DNA from: Streptomyces tendae
GTDB lineage: Bacteria; Actinomycetota; Actinomycetes; Streptomycetales; Streptomycetaceae
Length of the DNA: 64,000 bases
Reading direction: 5' to 3'
NCBI RefSeq assembly: GCF_008632955.1
Contig: NZ_CP043960.1
Coordinates: forward strand, 248,001 to 312,000
The notes below the pieces were generated by a model, which was not told the origin of the DNA, ran no database searches, and worked only from the letters and a program-made list of their open reading frames with translations. How positions within the stretch are numbered: the stretch's first letter is position 1; each line of letters starts with the position of its first letter. The translations under genes were made by a program, and so were the position numbers. Positions 55,335 through 63,239 of the stretch are shown here, one piece after another.

Positions 55335-56296
55335 GCCGCGCTCTCCGGACTCATGCCGACAACGTGAGACTGTGGGCTGATCAGGGGGATGGAATCGCCC
55401 TGCCGCAGGTATGCAAGCACGACCTCCTCCAGAGTGGGCGCGCTGATCTGCCAGGTGCTGTCGATGGGGCCCTGCGGTCGCACCAGGACATTCGTGTAGT
55501 GCCGGTCCCAGTGGGCCTCGACGACCGTGTGGTGCTCAAGGCCGGCAGGCAGGCCACCCTGGAGCGCGGACATCGCGTCGTTGGGCCTGCTCAGCAGGCG
55601 GTGCACGCTGATGATCTCGTCCACGTCCCCGGCCAGACGTAGCCCGCCCTGGGTCATGAGCAGGAGGTAGTCGCACAGCGTGTCCAGCTCGGAAACGAGG
55701 TGGCTGGAGATCACGACGGTGATGCCCCTTTCGGCCACCTCGCCCAAGAGCGCTGCGGTGGTCTCCTGTCGAACCAGGGGGTCAAGGTCGGCCATGGGTT
55801 CGTCCAGCAGAATCAGATCGGGCCGTTTGCCCAGAGCTAGCGCGAGGGCGACACGGGTGCGCTGTCCGCCTGAGAGGCGTCCCACGGGCGCGTCGAGGGG
55901 GACATTTCCGGCGCGCACGAAGTTCTCCGCCATGCGCTGGTCCCAGTGGGGATTGAGTTCCTGCCCCAGGCGCAGGGTCTCGGCGACCGTAAACCGCGGA
56001 AACAGCGGCTTCTCCTGGGCGAGAAACGCGGTCTGCTCCCTGGCTCCCAGGCTGCCAGCTGGTGCACCGAACACCGTGGCTTGTCCCTCGGTCGCCGCCC
56101 GCAGCCCCGCCAGGATCTCCAGCAGTGTCGTCTTTCCCGCGCCGTTAGGTCCCACCAGCCCGCAGACTCGTCCCGCCGGCAGGCGGAATGTTGCATTCCG
56201 CAGCACCCAATTCCGTCCGAAACGCCGTCCCACGCCTCGCACTTCCAGCGCGGTCTGTGCCTCAGCGGCGTCCATCCTGCGTGTGGTTGGACCCAT
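55331..56296 (-). CDS. ABC transporter ATP-binding protein
   Basis: 321 residues. Walker A GPNGAGKTT (49-57), Q-loop LAQEKPLFPRF, signature LSGGQRTRVALA, Walker B LILLDEPMADLDP and the switch His in VVISSHLVSEL. It energises the permease encoded just downstream. Seven bases separate it from the upstream GntR gene. Confidence 0.9.
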   Translation of the reverse strand: MGPTTRRMDAAEAQTALEVRGVGRRFGRNWVLRNATFRLPAGRVCGLVGPNGAGKTTLLEILAGLRAATEGQATVFGAPAGSLGAREQTAFLAQEKPLFPRFTVAETLRLGQELNPHWDQRMAENFVRAGNVPLDAPVGRLSGGQRTRVALALALGKRPDLILLDEPMADLDPLVRQETTAALLGEVAERGITVVISSHLVSELDTLCDYLLLMTQGGLRLAGDVDEIISVHRLLSRPNDAMSALQGGLPAGLEHHTVVEAHWDRHYTNVLVRPQGPIDSTWQISAPTLEEVVLAYLRQGDSIPLISPQSHVVGMSPESAA

Positions 56297-56302
56297 CGCC
56301 TT

Positions 56303-56725
56303 TCACCGTCCCGTTTCTTCCGTACCTATGAGCCTCGGCTTCTCCACCAGGCCGCACTGTTTCTCCAAGGCAAGTTCGACTAGACCTCGAATGTCGTCAT
56401 GGTCGAGATCGGCGAGCAGGGCCCGACCGATCCAGTCCGCGAGCTCGCTGTACAACGGCGAGTCCTGCCCAGGACCCATCCGCGCCGGAGCCCAGCACAC
56501 GAAGGTGCCGACCCCCTGACGCAGCTCCACGACCCCCTCTCGCTCCAACTCCCGGTACGCCTTGAGCGTGGTGTTCGGGTTCACCGCACAGCTCTCCGCA
56601 ACCTCGCGGGCTGTGGGCAACCGGTCCCCCACCCCCAACTCGCCTGACCTGATGGCCCGTTTGGTCTGGTCGACGATCTGCTGGTACGCCGCGACCCCGC
56701 GGCGTCTCTCGACGTGGTACCGCAT
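56303..56725 (-). CDS. GntR-family regulator, YtrA subfamily
   Basis: 140 residues from ATG 56725 (an in-frame start at 56740 exists). The winged helix is typical (YQQIVDQTKRAIRSGELGVG, LPTAREVAESCAVNPNTTLK, LEREGVVELRQGVGTFV) and the short C-terminal dimer domain identifies the YtrA group. Such repressors control the ABC genes they precede. An AT-rich promoter region lies upstream (about 56740-56785). Confidence 0.88.
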   Translation of the reverse strand: MRYHVERRRGVAAYQQIVDQTKRAIRSGELGVGDRLPTAREVAESCAVNPNTTLKAYRELEREGVVELRQGVGTFVCWAPARMGPGQDSPLYSELADWIGRALLADLDHDDIRGLVELALEKQCGLVEKPRLIGTEETGR

Positions 56726-56740
56726 CCCCACCACAATCAT

Positions 56741-57044
56741 TGAGATAGTTAAGTAGCAGAATATTGAACCAATTTACTGCTCACGTCAAGCCACCGGCTC
56801 AGAAAACCAGAGCAAGACGACGGTCAGTCCGGGGAACGCGGACCTACGCCCGAGTGAACACCCGGGCGTGTCACTACGTGTCCGCCGGTCTGCGCACCCA
56901 TGCCAGATAGCTAGCAGCCGGGAGCATCTCCATGAACGAGCTGTCAGACGACAGCTGGACCAGTGCGAGCCGCCGGGCGCAGGACGTAGTCTCCGTGCAC
57001 TAGATGATCCCGGCTCAGCCGCCGGCGCAGAGGTGCTCGATGAC
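56741..57044. promoter_or_regulatory. GntR-ABC operon promoter region
   Basis: Markedly AT-rich from 56735 to 56785, in contrast to the surroundings; the operon promoter probably lies there. No gene in the remainder. Confidence 0.45.
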
Positions 57045-57360
57045 CCGGCGAGGTAGGCCAGCGGATGCCCTCGCGTAGCCCCGCTGCGCAAGTAGGGGAC
57101 GCACCTCGCCGATGGCGCGGGTGATGGCGGCGGTCGACATTGGATCAGCAGGCCAGCACGTCATGAGTGGTGCCATGACGCAGACTCACCAGCGTGGCTT
57201 CAGCCGTTCGACGAAGACGAACCTTGGCTTCGCCCCGGCCCCTACAGCCCGCCACCGCAGCTGAAGTGAGGCGTGCTTGATGCTGTTCGTGCTACAACGC
57301 CTCAACCCCGGCATGAGTTCAGCGATCGCATCCGGCGACAGCCCGATACTCCGGTGTGCT
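57045..57360 (-). pseudogene. Degenerate IS-C-type transposase N-terminus
   Basis: AITRAIGEVRPLLAQRGYAR and upstream RWRAVGAGAKPRFVFVERLK match the IS-C transposase but with internal stops. Confidence 0.6.
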
Positions 57361-57398
57361 TCGTTACGTTGAGTGATCTCGGTTGGTGGTGGGCAGTC

Positions 57399-57985
57399 TT
57401 CCAGGTGAAGTTGGGGGAGGTGGAACGGCTCCGGGGTGAGTTGGCGGGGTTCGCTGCCGATGTGTTTGCCTCGTTGCCGCGGCGGGATCAGCGGCGGTGG
57501 GGTGCGTGTTATGTGCGTGGTCTGATGCTGGACGGCCGGCGCAAGTCGGTCCAGCCGATGGCGGAGCGTCTGCCGGACGGGAACATGCAGGCCCTGCAGC
57601 AGTTCGTGAACCAGTCACCATGGGATCCGCTGCCGGTGCGGCGGCGGATCGCCGAGCGGCTGACCGAGGTGATCACGCCCGAGGTGTGGGTGATCGACGA
57701 TGTGTCGTTCCCCAAGCGCGGCAGAGCGTCGGTCGGCGTTGCACGCCAGTACTGCGGAGCCGTTGGCACACGGGCGAACTGCCAGGTCGCGGTCAGCGTC
57801 CACGCCGTCACCGACGCTGCGTCCTGCCCGTTGCACTGGGAGTGGTATCGAACGCTGCTTCAACCGGCTCAAGGGCTTCCGCGGCATCGCCACCAGATAC
57901 GACAAGACCGCCACTTCCTACGAAGCGGCGGTCACACTCGCGTCGTTCCTGCTCTGGGCAAGATCCGTTTGAAGACGGACCCTAG
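57399..57985 (+). pseudogene. IS701 N-terminus fused to IS5 C-terminus
   Basis: From 57399, KLGEVERLRGELAGFAADVF, CYVRGLMLDGRRKSVQPMAE and VWVIDDVSFPKRGRASVGVA belong to the IS701 N-terminal catalytic domain. After LHWE (57838) the sequence switches to the end of the IS5 transposase at 59.8 kb (ERCFNRLKGFRGIATRYDKT) and its terminal repeat. Confidence 0.75.
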
Positions 57986-58493
57986 TCCTGCCACAGCGTT
58001 GGCAGTCTGGCCTGCTCATGCGCCCTGGGTGAGGTTACGGGGCGACGTCAACGCGTTCGGCTGCACAGGCCGTGCGGCGGGTGAGGCGCCGTGTCGTCAA
58101 CGTGACGGCGACCCAGGTAATCGACGATCCGCTGATCTCGGGAGCCGTTCGTAGCCCCTGCAGTGACGGCGTGCCCTCATGATCCAGGACTAAGAACGCT
58201 AGTCCACCCACCTGCACGAAAGGGCCATGAAGCCCTCGCCCCCGGCGTGGCCATTGCTTTTTGATCGTGACGTCAAGACAGGTCTTGGATGAGGTCACGA
58301 GCTGCTTCCCGGCTCATGCTGAGGCGGCCCAGACGATGGCGATCGGCTGCCGGTGGGGGCAGCACGGCGATTCGAGGTGCTGGGCTGTCTGTACTACGGG
58401 GGCTGTTCTATTTCCCTACGCATGGCGGCGCACAGCGGTCAGCCCGCCACGCAATCGGCCGACTATCTGGCCAGTCGACCGACTTCTGTCTCC
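57986..58493. other. No supported gene
   Basis: One minus-strand frame (58035-58298) contains the readable stretch VQVGGLAFLVLDHEGTPSLQ but no known family or clear codon bias. Confidence 0.35.
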
Positions 58494-59147
58494 TTACAGG
58501 TTGCTGAAGTCCGGGCCCTTAGTCCGGGTGCGCTTCAACTCGTAGAAACCGGGGACCGAGGCGACTAGAAGCGTGCCGTCCCAGAGCTTGGCGGCTTCCT
58601 CCCCCTTAGGCGCGGGGGTGACGACCGGACCGAAGAAGGCGATCTGCTCGCCGTCTAGTCCTGAAACGGCGATGACAGGGGTGCCTACCTCCTGGCCGAC
58701 CTTCTCGATGCCCTCCCCGTGGGAGGCGCGCAGTTCAGCTTCGAACTCGAAGTTCTCCTGGTCGGCGTAGTCGATGAGGTCGGCGGGCAGGCCGACCTCG
58801 TTAAGGGCCCCAATGATCGCCTCCGTCGTCAGGCCCATTCCTTCGTTGTGGATGCGAGTGCCTAGCGCGGTGTAGAGCGGTCCGAGGATCTCTGAACCAT
58901 GCTTCTGCCAAGCTGCTGTCACCACACGCACCGGATGCCACATCGAACTCTCCAGCTCGCGAAGCGTGGCGGGCGCCTGGTCCATCTTCGACTCGTTCAA
59001 CACCGCCAGGCTCATGACGTGCCATCGGACTTCGATGTCCCTGACCTTCTCCACCTCCAGGATCCACCGCGAGGTCATCCACGCCCAGGCACACAGCGGG
59101 TCAAACCAGAAATCGACGGGGCTCTTGGCAGGGGTCTGTTCGAGCAT
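58494..59147 (-). CDS. DsbA-fold mycothiol-dependent reductase (Rv2466c homologue)
   Basis: 217 residues from ATG 59147 with AAGGAG. Very close to the mycobacterial Rv2466c pattern: VDFWFDPLCAWAWMTSRWIL, DIEVRWHVMSLAVLNE, GPLYTALGTRIHNEGMG, GQEVGTPVIAVSG and GFYELKRTRTKGPDF. Cys19 is present while position 22 is Ala (CAWA), so it is a monothiol form. Rv2466c uses mycothiol to reduce nitro-compounds. A GntR-like palindrome lies 33 bases upstream of the start. Together with mtr this indicates mycothiol-based detoxification. Confidence 0.88.
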   Translation of the reverse strand: MLEQTPAKSPVDFWFDPLCAWAWMTSRWILEVEKVRDIEVRWHVMSLAVLNESKMDQAPATLRELESSMWHPVRVVTAAWQKHGSEILGPLYTALGTRIHNEGMGLTTEAIIGALNEVGLPADLIDYADQENFEFEAELRASHGEGIEKVGQEVGTPVIAVSGLDGEQIAFFGPVVTPAPKGEEAAKLWDGTLLVASVPGFYELKRTRTKGPDFSNL

Positions 59148-59179
59148 GACGCTCCTTGTTAACATATCAGCTCATCTGA

Positions 59180-59190
59180 TGGTCAGACCA
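59180..59190. promoter_or_regulatory. GntR/FadR-like palindrome
   Basis: TGGTCAGACCA, an exact palindrome around a central A, resembling FadR-type GntR sites (TGGTnnGACCA). Confidence 0.4.
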
Positions 59191-59259
59191 GTATGAAGAG
59201 GCCAGGGTTCGCATGTCAACGCGAGTGAGGCTTTCCATTAGCGGTCTGAGCTGGTCAGA

Positions 59260-59753
59260 TGTGTCGAGGTGCGGTCCTGGCACCGGCGCGACCGCCGCCA
59301 CTGGGTGATCGCCCGCCGCAGCGTCGCCCGCCCGCAGGAGATCTCCTACTACATCGCCTACTGCCCCGCCGGAACCACACTGGATGACCTGATCCGCATC
59401 GCGGGCAGCCGGTGGGCCATCGAAGAGTGCTTCCAGAGCGCCAAGCAGGAATGCGGACTGGACGACTACCAAGTCCGCCGCTATCCCGGCTGGCACCGCC
59501 ACATGACCCTGGCAATGGCCGCCCACGCATGTCTGATCGTCCTGCGAGCCCGCGAGCTGGATGCCGGGAAAGCAGAAACGGATCCTCCCAGCTCATCCAC
59601 CTCAGCCTCGCCGAGATACGACGGCTGATCACCCGTCTCACCAACCGCCGGCCCACACCCGTCGAGCACATCCTGCACTGGTCGACCTGGCGCCGACGAC
59701 GACAACACCAGGCCCGCACCAGCCACTACAAACGACGAGGCCACAGCCCATAA
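59260..59753 (+). pseudogene. IS701-family transposase C-terminal remnant
   Basis: RDRRHWVIARRSVARPQEIS, GSRWAIEECFQSAKQECGLD, YPGWHRHMTLAMAAHACLIV in one frame; SSQLIHLSLAEIRRLITRLT and HILHWSTWRRRRQHQARTSH in another. The frame break is at the same place as in the copy at 63.2-64 kb. Confidence 0.8.
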
Positions 59754-59766
59754 GGACTTTGCAGTA

Positions 59767-60678
59767 CGGGTCCGTCTTCAAACGGATCTTGCCCAGAGCA
59801 GGAACGACGTGAGTGTGACCGCCGCTTCGTAGGAAGTGGCGGTCTTGTCGTATCTGGTGGCGATGCCGCGGAAGCCCTTGAGCCGGTTGAAGCAGCGTTC
59901 GATCACGTTGCGCCGCCGGTAGGTCTCCCGGTCGAAACCTGGCGGCCTGCCGCCGCAGCGGCCGCGTTTGTGTCGGTGCCGTCGCTGGTCGGCCTTCTCG
60001 GGGATGACGTGCGCAATGCCGCGTTGTCGCAGGTAGGCGCGGAAGCCGCGGGAGCTGTAAGCCTTGTCTGCGATGACCTGGTCGGGCCTGCAGCGTGGCC
60101 GGCCCGGGCCGGTCCGGGGAACGCGGATCCGTTCCAGCAGCGGGCGTGCGCAGACACTGTCGTGGCGTTGGCCGGGCGTCACCAGGATCGCGAGCGGGCG
60201 GCCCTTGCCGTCGCAGGCGAGGTGGATTTTGGTGGTCAGTCCGCCTCGGGATCGACCGAGGGCGTGATCGCCCGGTTCGTCCTGCCGGTGCCGCCCCTTT
60301 TCGGCCCGTGGCGGCGGCGTGCTGGTGAGCGCGGACGATGGTGGAGTCGATCTGGACCAGCCAGTCGATGTCGCCGGCCGCGTCGGCGTGGGCCTGGATC
60401 TGCTGCAGGGCTTGAGTGAACACCCGAGGGCGTAGCGGCGGAAACGGGTGTAGACGGTCTTCCACGGCCCGTAGCGTTCCGGCAGGTCACGCCAGGAGAT
60501 CCCGGTACGGATCTTGTAAACCATCCCGTTGATGACCTGACGGTCCTCCACGCGAGGCCGCCCTGTCGCGGCCCGGGGTATCAGCGGAGCGAGTAACTCC
60601 CACTCCTGGTCAGTGAGTTCATGACGACGTACCACGACACCATGATCTACCACCTGAATGATCTTTGAAGACGGACCC
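59767..60678 (-). mobile_element. IS5-family element, nearly complete
   Basis: Ends GGGTCCGTCTTCAAA near 59768 and inverted to 60678; TA follows on the right (60679-60680). Confidence 0.7.
59778..60653 (-). pseudogene. IS5-family transposase with two compensating frameshifts
   Basis: From GTG/ATG 60653: RRHELTDQEWELLAPLIPRA, GISWRDLPERYGPWKTVYTR; the middle (FTQALQQIQAHADAAGDIDW, STIVRAHQHAAATGRKG) is in another frame; then back to ALGRSRGGLTTKIHLACDGK, VIADKAYSSRGFRAYLRQRG and NVIERCFNRLKGFRGIATRY. The long continuous frame therefore encodes a scrambled middle with the first Asp lost. Confidence 0.75.
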
Positions 60679-60836
60679 TAGCCATCCCGGGCATGCAGAA
60701 CGGGCTGGTGTTGCGCACCCCTGCCCCAGAGCTGGTCGGCCCCAGCGGCGCGGTTGCGTCCTCCCGCCCGGTGCCACGCCGGAGAGGGGTCCACTACGGG
60801 AAGGTGACTACACTTGAAAGTTAAATCACCTTGGAC

Positions 60837-60867
60837 TTGCCTTCACACTGATGTGAAGGTGTAAGAG
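60837..60867 (+). promoter_or_regulatory. MerR-type promoter with operator (copy 3)
   Basis: TTGCCT (60837-60842), a 19-base spacer, then TAAGAG (60862-60867). The spacer carries most of the perfect dyad CCTTCACACTGATGTGAAGG (60840-60859). Long spacers with a central dyad are the hallmark of MerR-activated promoters. It lies 84 bases before the Old Yellow Enzyme start. Confidence 0.7.
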
Positions 60868-60950
60868 TGGGCTAAGCGTCACTGCCTCGCCACATGAGGA
60901 GCCGGCGGCACCCATCCGCCGGCTGACCACTAACGAACTGGAGATCTTCC

Positions 60951-62039
60951 ATGACCGTTGCAGACCTCTTCGAGCCACTCCCGCTTCTGCATGGCCCTGC
61001 GATGCGAAACCGGTTCATGATGGCGCCGCTCACAAGTCAGCAGAGCGAGCCGGATGGCTTCCTCTCCGATTTCGACAAGGAGTGGATGCGACAGCTTGGC
61101 CAGGGTGGCTACGGGCTGGTCCAGACAGGTGCGACGATCGTCGAGGCCAGCGGAATTGCGTGTGCTCGACAGCCGGGCATCTTCAGTGACAAGCACCTGC
61201 CAGGACTGACAGAGGTGGCCAACTCAATTCGCGAGGGCGGCGGCTTGTCAGCGGTCCAGCTTCACCACGCGGGGCATCGCGCGAATCCCTACTTTGGAGG
61301 GGTACCCTCGCCCGCCTCCAGCCGCACGTTGCCCGGCATCTCCGCGTTGTCGACAGCAGAGGTGGAGCGCATCCGTGACAGCTTCATCGCAGGCGCGAAG
61401 AGAGCCGAGAAGGCCGGGTTCGACGGCGTCGCGGTCCACGGCGCCTTCGGGTGGATCCTGTCGGAGTTCATGTCTCCCATGCTCAACGACCGGACGGACA
61501 AGTACGGTGGCAGCCTAGAGAATCGGGCACGCTTTACCATCGAGGTGATCGAGGGCATCCGTCGGGAGTGCGGACCCAATTTCCAGATCGGATGGCGCCT
61601 GTCGATCGAGCGGTACGGCCTGCGTATCGAGGAGCTTCGGGAGATGACCGCGGAAATCCTCGACCGAGAGTTGGTCGACTACCTGGATCTCGCCCTGTGG
61701 GACTACAACCAGGTCGTTCAGGACGGTGCGTTCCGAGGCCGGACGATGCTGAGTGTCTTCGCCGATCTGCCACGGAAGGGCGTGCGCCTGGGCGCAGCAG
61801 GCCGCATCAGGAGTGCCGAGCGCGCCGGTCGGCTGCTGGACGAAGGGTGCGACTTCGTGCTGATCGGGCGGGCAGGCATCCTGGAGCGGAACTGCCCTGT
61901 ACTCGTGGAGTCGGACTTCGAGCACGAAAGTCCGGCCCTCCCCGTCCCCGCAGACTTCCTGCGGAGAGGTGGACTGAGCGAGCGTTTCATCAGGCATCTT
62001 CGGGGCTGGGGCGACTTCGTCCGGCCCGGTAGCCGCTGA
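60951..62039 (+). CDS. Old Yellow Enzyme family NADH:flavin oxidoreductase
   Basis: 362 residues from ATG 60951 with GGAG eight bases upstream. FMN-binding barrel features: MRNRFMMAPLTSQQSEPDGF, SAVQLHHAGHRANPYFGG (active-site His pair region), GVAVHGAFGWILSEFMSPML, NDRTDKYGGSLENRARF (family signature) and RLGAAGRIRSAERAGRLLDE. Members reduce the C=C bond of enones or nitro-compounds with NAD(P)H, so are linked to electrophile detoxification. A hydrolase-fold gene follows 40 bases downstream, probably in the same transcript under the MerR-type promoter. Confidence 0.9.
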   Translation: MTVADLFEPLPLLHGPAMRNRFMMAPLTSQQSEPDGFLSDFDKEWMRQLGQGGYGLVQTGATIVEASGIACARQPGIFSDKHLPGLTEVANSIREGGGLSAVQLHHAGHRANPYFGGVPSPASSRTLPGISALSTAEVERIRDSFIAGAKRAEKAGFDGVAVHGAFGWILSEFMSPMLNDRTDKYGGSLENRARFTIEVIEGIRRECGPNFQIGWRLSIERYGLRIEELREMTAEILDRELVDYLDLALWDYNQVVQDGAFRGRTMLSVFADLPRKGVRLGAAGRIRSAERAGRLLDEGCDFVLIGRAGILERNCPVLVESDFEHESPALPVPADFLRRGGLSERFIRHLRGWGDFVRPGSR

Positions 62040-62079
62040 GCAGCGGACTGATCGTACGCAGAGGGAAAGGAGCGCGGCG

Positions 62080-62880
62080 ATGGAACTGAACTGGCTCGGG
62101 GAGACCTTGCGCTACACCGACGAAGGCGCCACGGACGACGCGATCCTGTTCCTCCACGGTCTGGGCGGCAACGCGAACAATTGGCTGCACCAGCGCCGAG
62201 CCTTTGCAGAGCATCACCGGGTGATCACCCTGGACCTCCCTGGCCACGGGCGATCCACGGGCACGAAAGTCCCGTTCAGGCTGTACGCGGATGCCGTCCA
62301 AGCAGTACTCGATCACCTTCGAGTGAAGGAAGTGTCGGTCGTGGGGTTGGCGATGGGTGCCAGAGTAGGGATCACGCTCGCGGCACGATCGCCACGCCGT
62401 GTCAGGCGTCTGACGGTCGTGAACGGGTACCTGGAGCTTCCGCCGCGCGAGCACGAACGACGCGTCGAGCTCTATGATCTGCTCCTGCGTCCGGGCGGCG
62501 CTCGTGAATGGGCCCAGCTTCTACTCGAAGGCATGGGGGTTTCTGCACACGCAGGCATAGTGCGTGGCTTTCTGGCATCGGCAGATCGCATAGATCCCGA
62601 GCATGTGAATACCGTCTTTCACCAGGTTGACGAGGCCGATCAGGCGGAGGAGTTCCGCGGACTGGTCATTCCTGTTCAGCTGATCGTGGGAGAGCGAGAT
62701 CAGCTGGTCCCCTCATCCTCCACCGAGCATCTGATTGCGCTGGCCGGGGGTGCGACGATCACCCGCCTCCCGGAGAGCGGACATCTTCCCTACCTGGAGG
62801 ATCCGGCAATGTTCAATCGCGCGCTTGAGGACTTCTTACACCGTCAAACGGGGTTATGGACGGCGCGTCCTGGGACATAG
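62080..62880 (+). CDS. Alpha/beta-hydrolase fold protein lacking the nucleophile Ser
   Basis: 266 residues from ATG 62080 with AAAGGAG. Oxyanion region FLHGLGGNANNWLHQRRAF and DLPGHGRST are standard, as are the Asp (GERDQLV, D207) and His (SGHLPYLEDP, H235). The nucleophile elbow reads VVGLAMGARV, so position 91 is Ala instead of Ser/Asp/Cys. It is therefore unlikely to act as a classical esterase; it may be a lyase-like, binding or inactive member. It is coupled to the Old Yellow Enzyme gene. Confidence 0.85.
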   Translation: MELNWLGETLRYTDEGATDDAILFLHGLGGNANNWLHQRRAFAEHHRVITLDLPGHGRSTGTKVPFRLYADAVQAVLDHLRVKEVSVVGLAMGARVGITLAARSPRRVRRLTVVNGYLELPPREHERRVELYDLLLRPGGAREWAQLLLEGMGVSAHAGIVRGFLASADRIDPEHVNTVFHQVDEADQAEEFRGLVIPVQLIVGERDQLVPSSSTEHLIALAGGATITRLPESGHLPYLEDPAMFNRALEDFLHRQTGLWTARPGT

Positions 62881-62987
62881 GGAGCAGTCGGTAGTCGAAG
62901 AGCTCGGGGTTTTCGCGTCAATACGCAGACATGCCACGAGTCGGTCCCGTGCCGCCTTGATCCACGAACGAAGAGGGACGGGCTTCA

Positions 62988-63228
62988 GACCGTGTCATAC
63001 GTGATCAGGCGGGCGAGCCGTTTGTAGCAGCAGAGGGCGGCGGCAAGGCCGAGGAATGCCAGGTAGTTGCGGGGATCGCGTTCGTGGCGGGGGCTGAGGG
63101 GGCGGTAGGCGGACAGCCAGGACATTGTCCGCTCGACGACCCACCTGCGGCGCCCTAATCGTTCGCTGGACTCGATTTCCTTGCGGGCGATCCGCACGCC
63201 CATCCGCTTTCCTCGCAGCCATCTGCGC
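62988..63228 (-). pseudogene. IS5-family C-terminal remnant
   Basis: Starts with an end like GACCGTGTCATACGTGATCA and encodes IARKEIESSERLGRRRWVVE and RTMSWLSAYRPLSPRHERDP, the tail of the transposase type seen at 51.1-52.0 kb. Confidence 0.75.
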
Positions 63229-63239
63229 GGCTGACCAGT

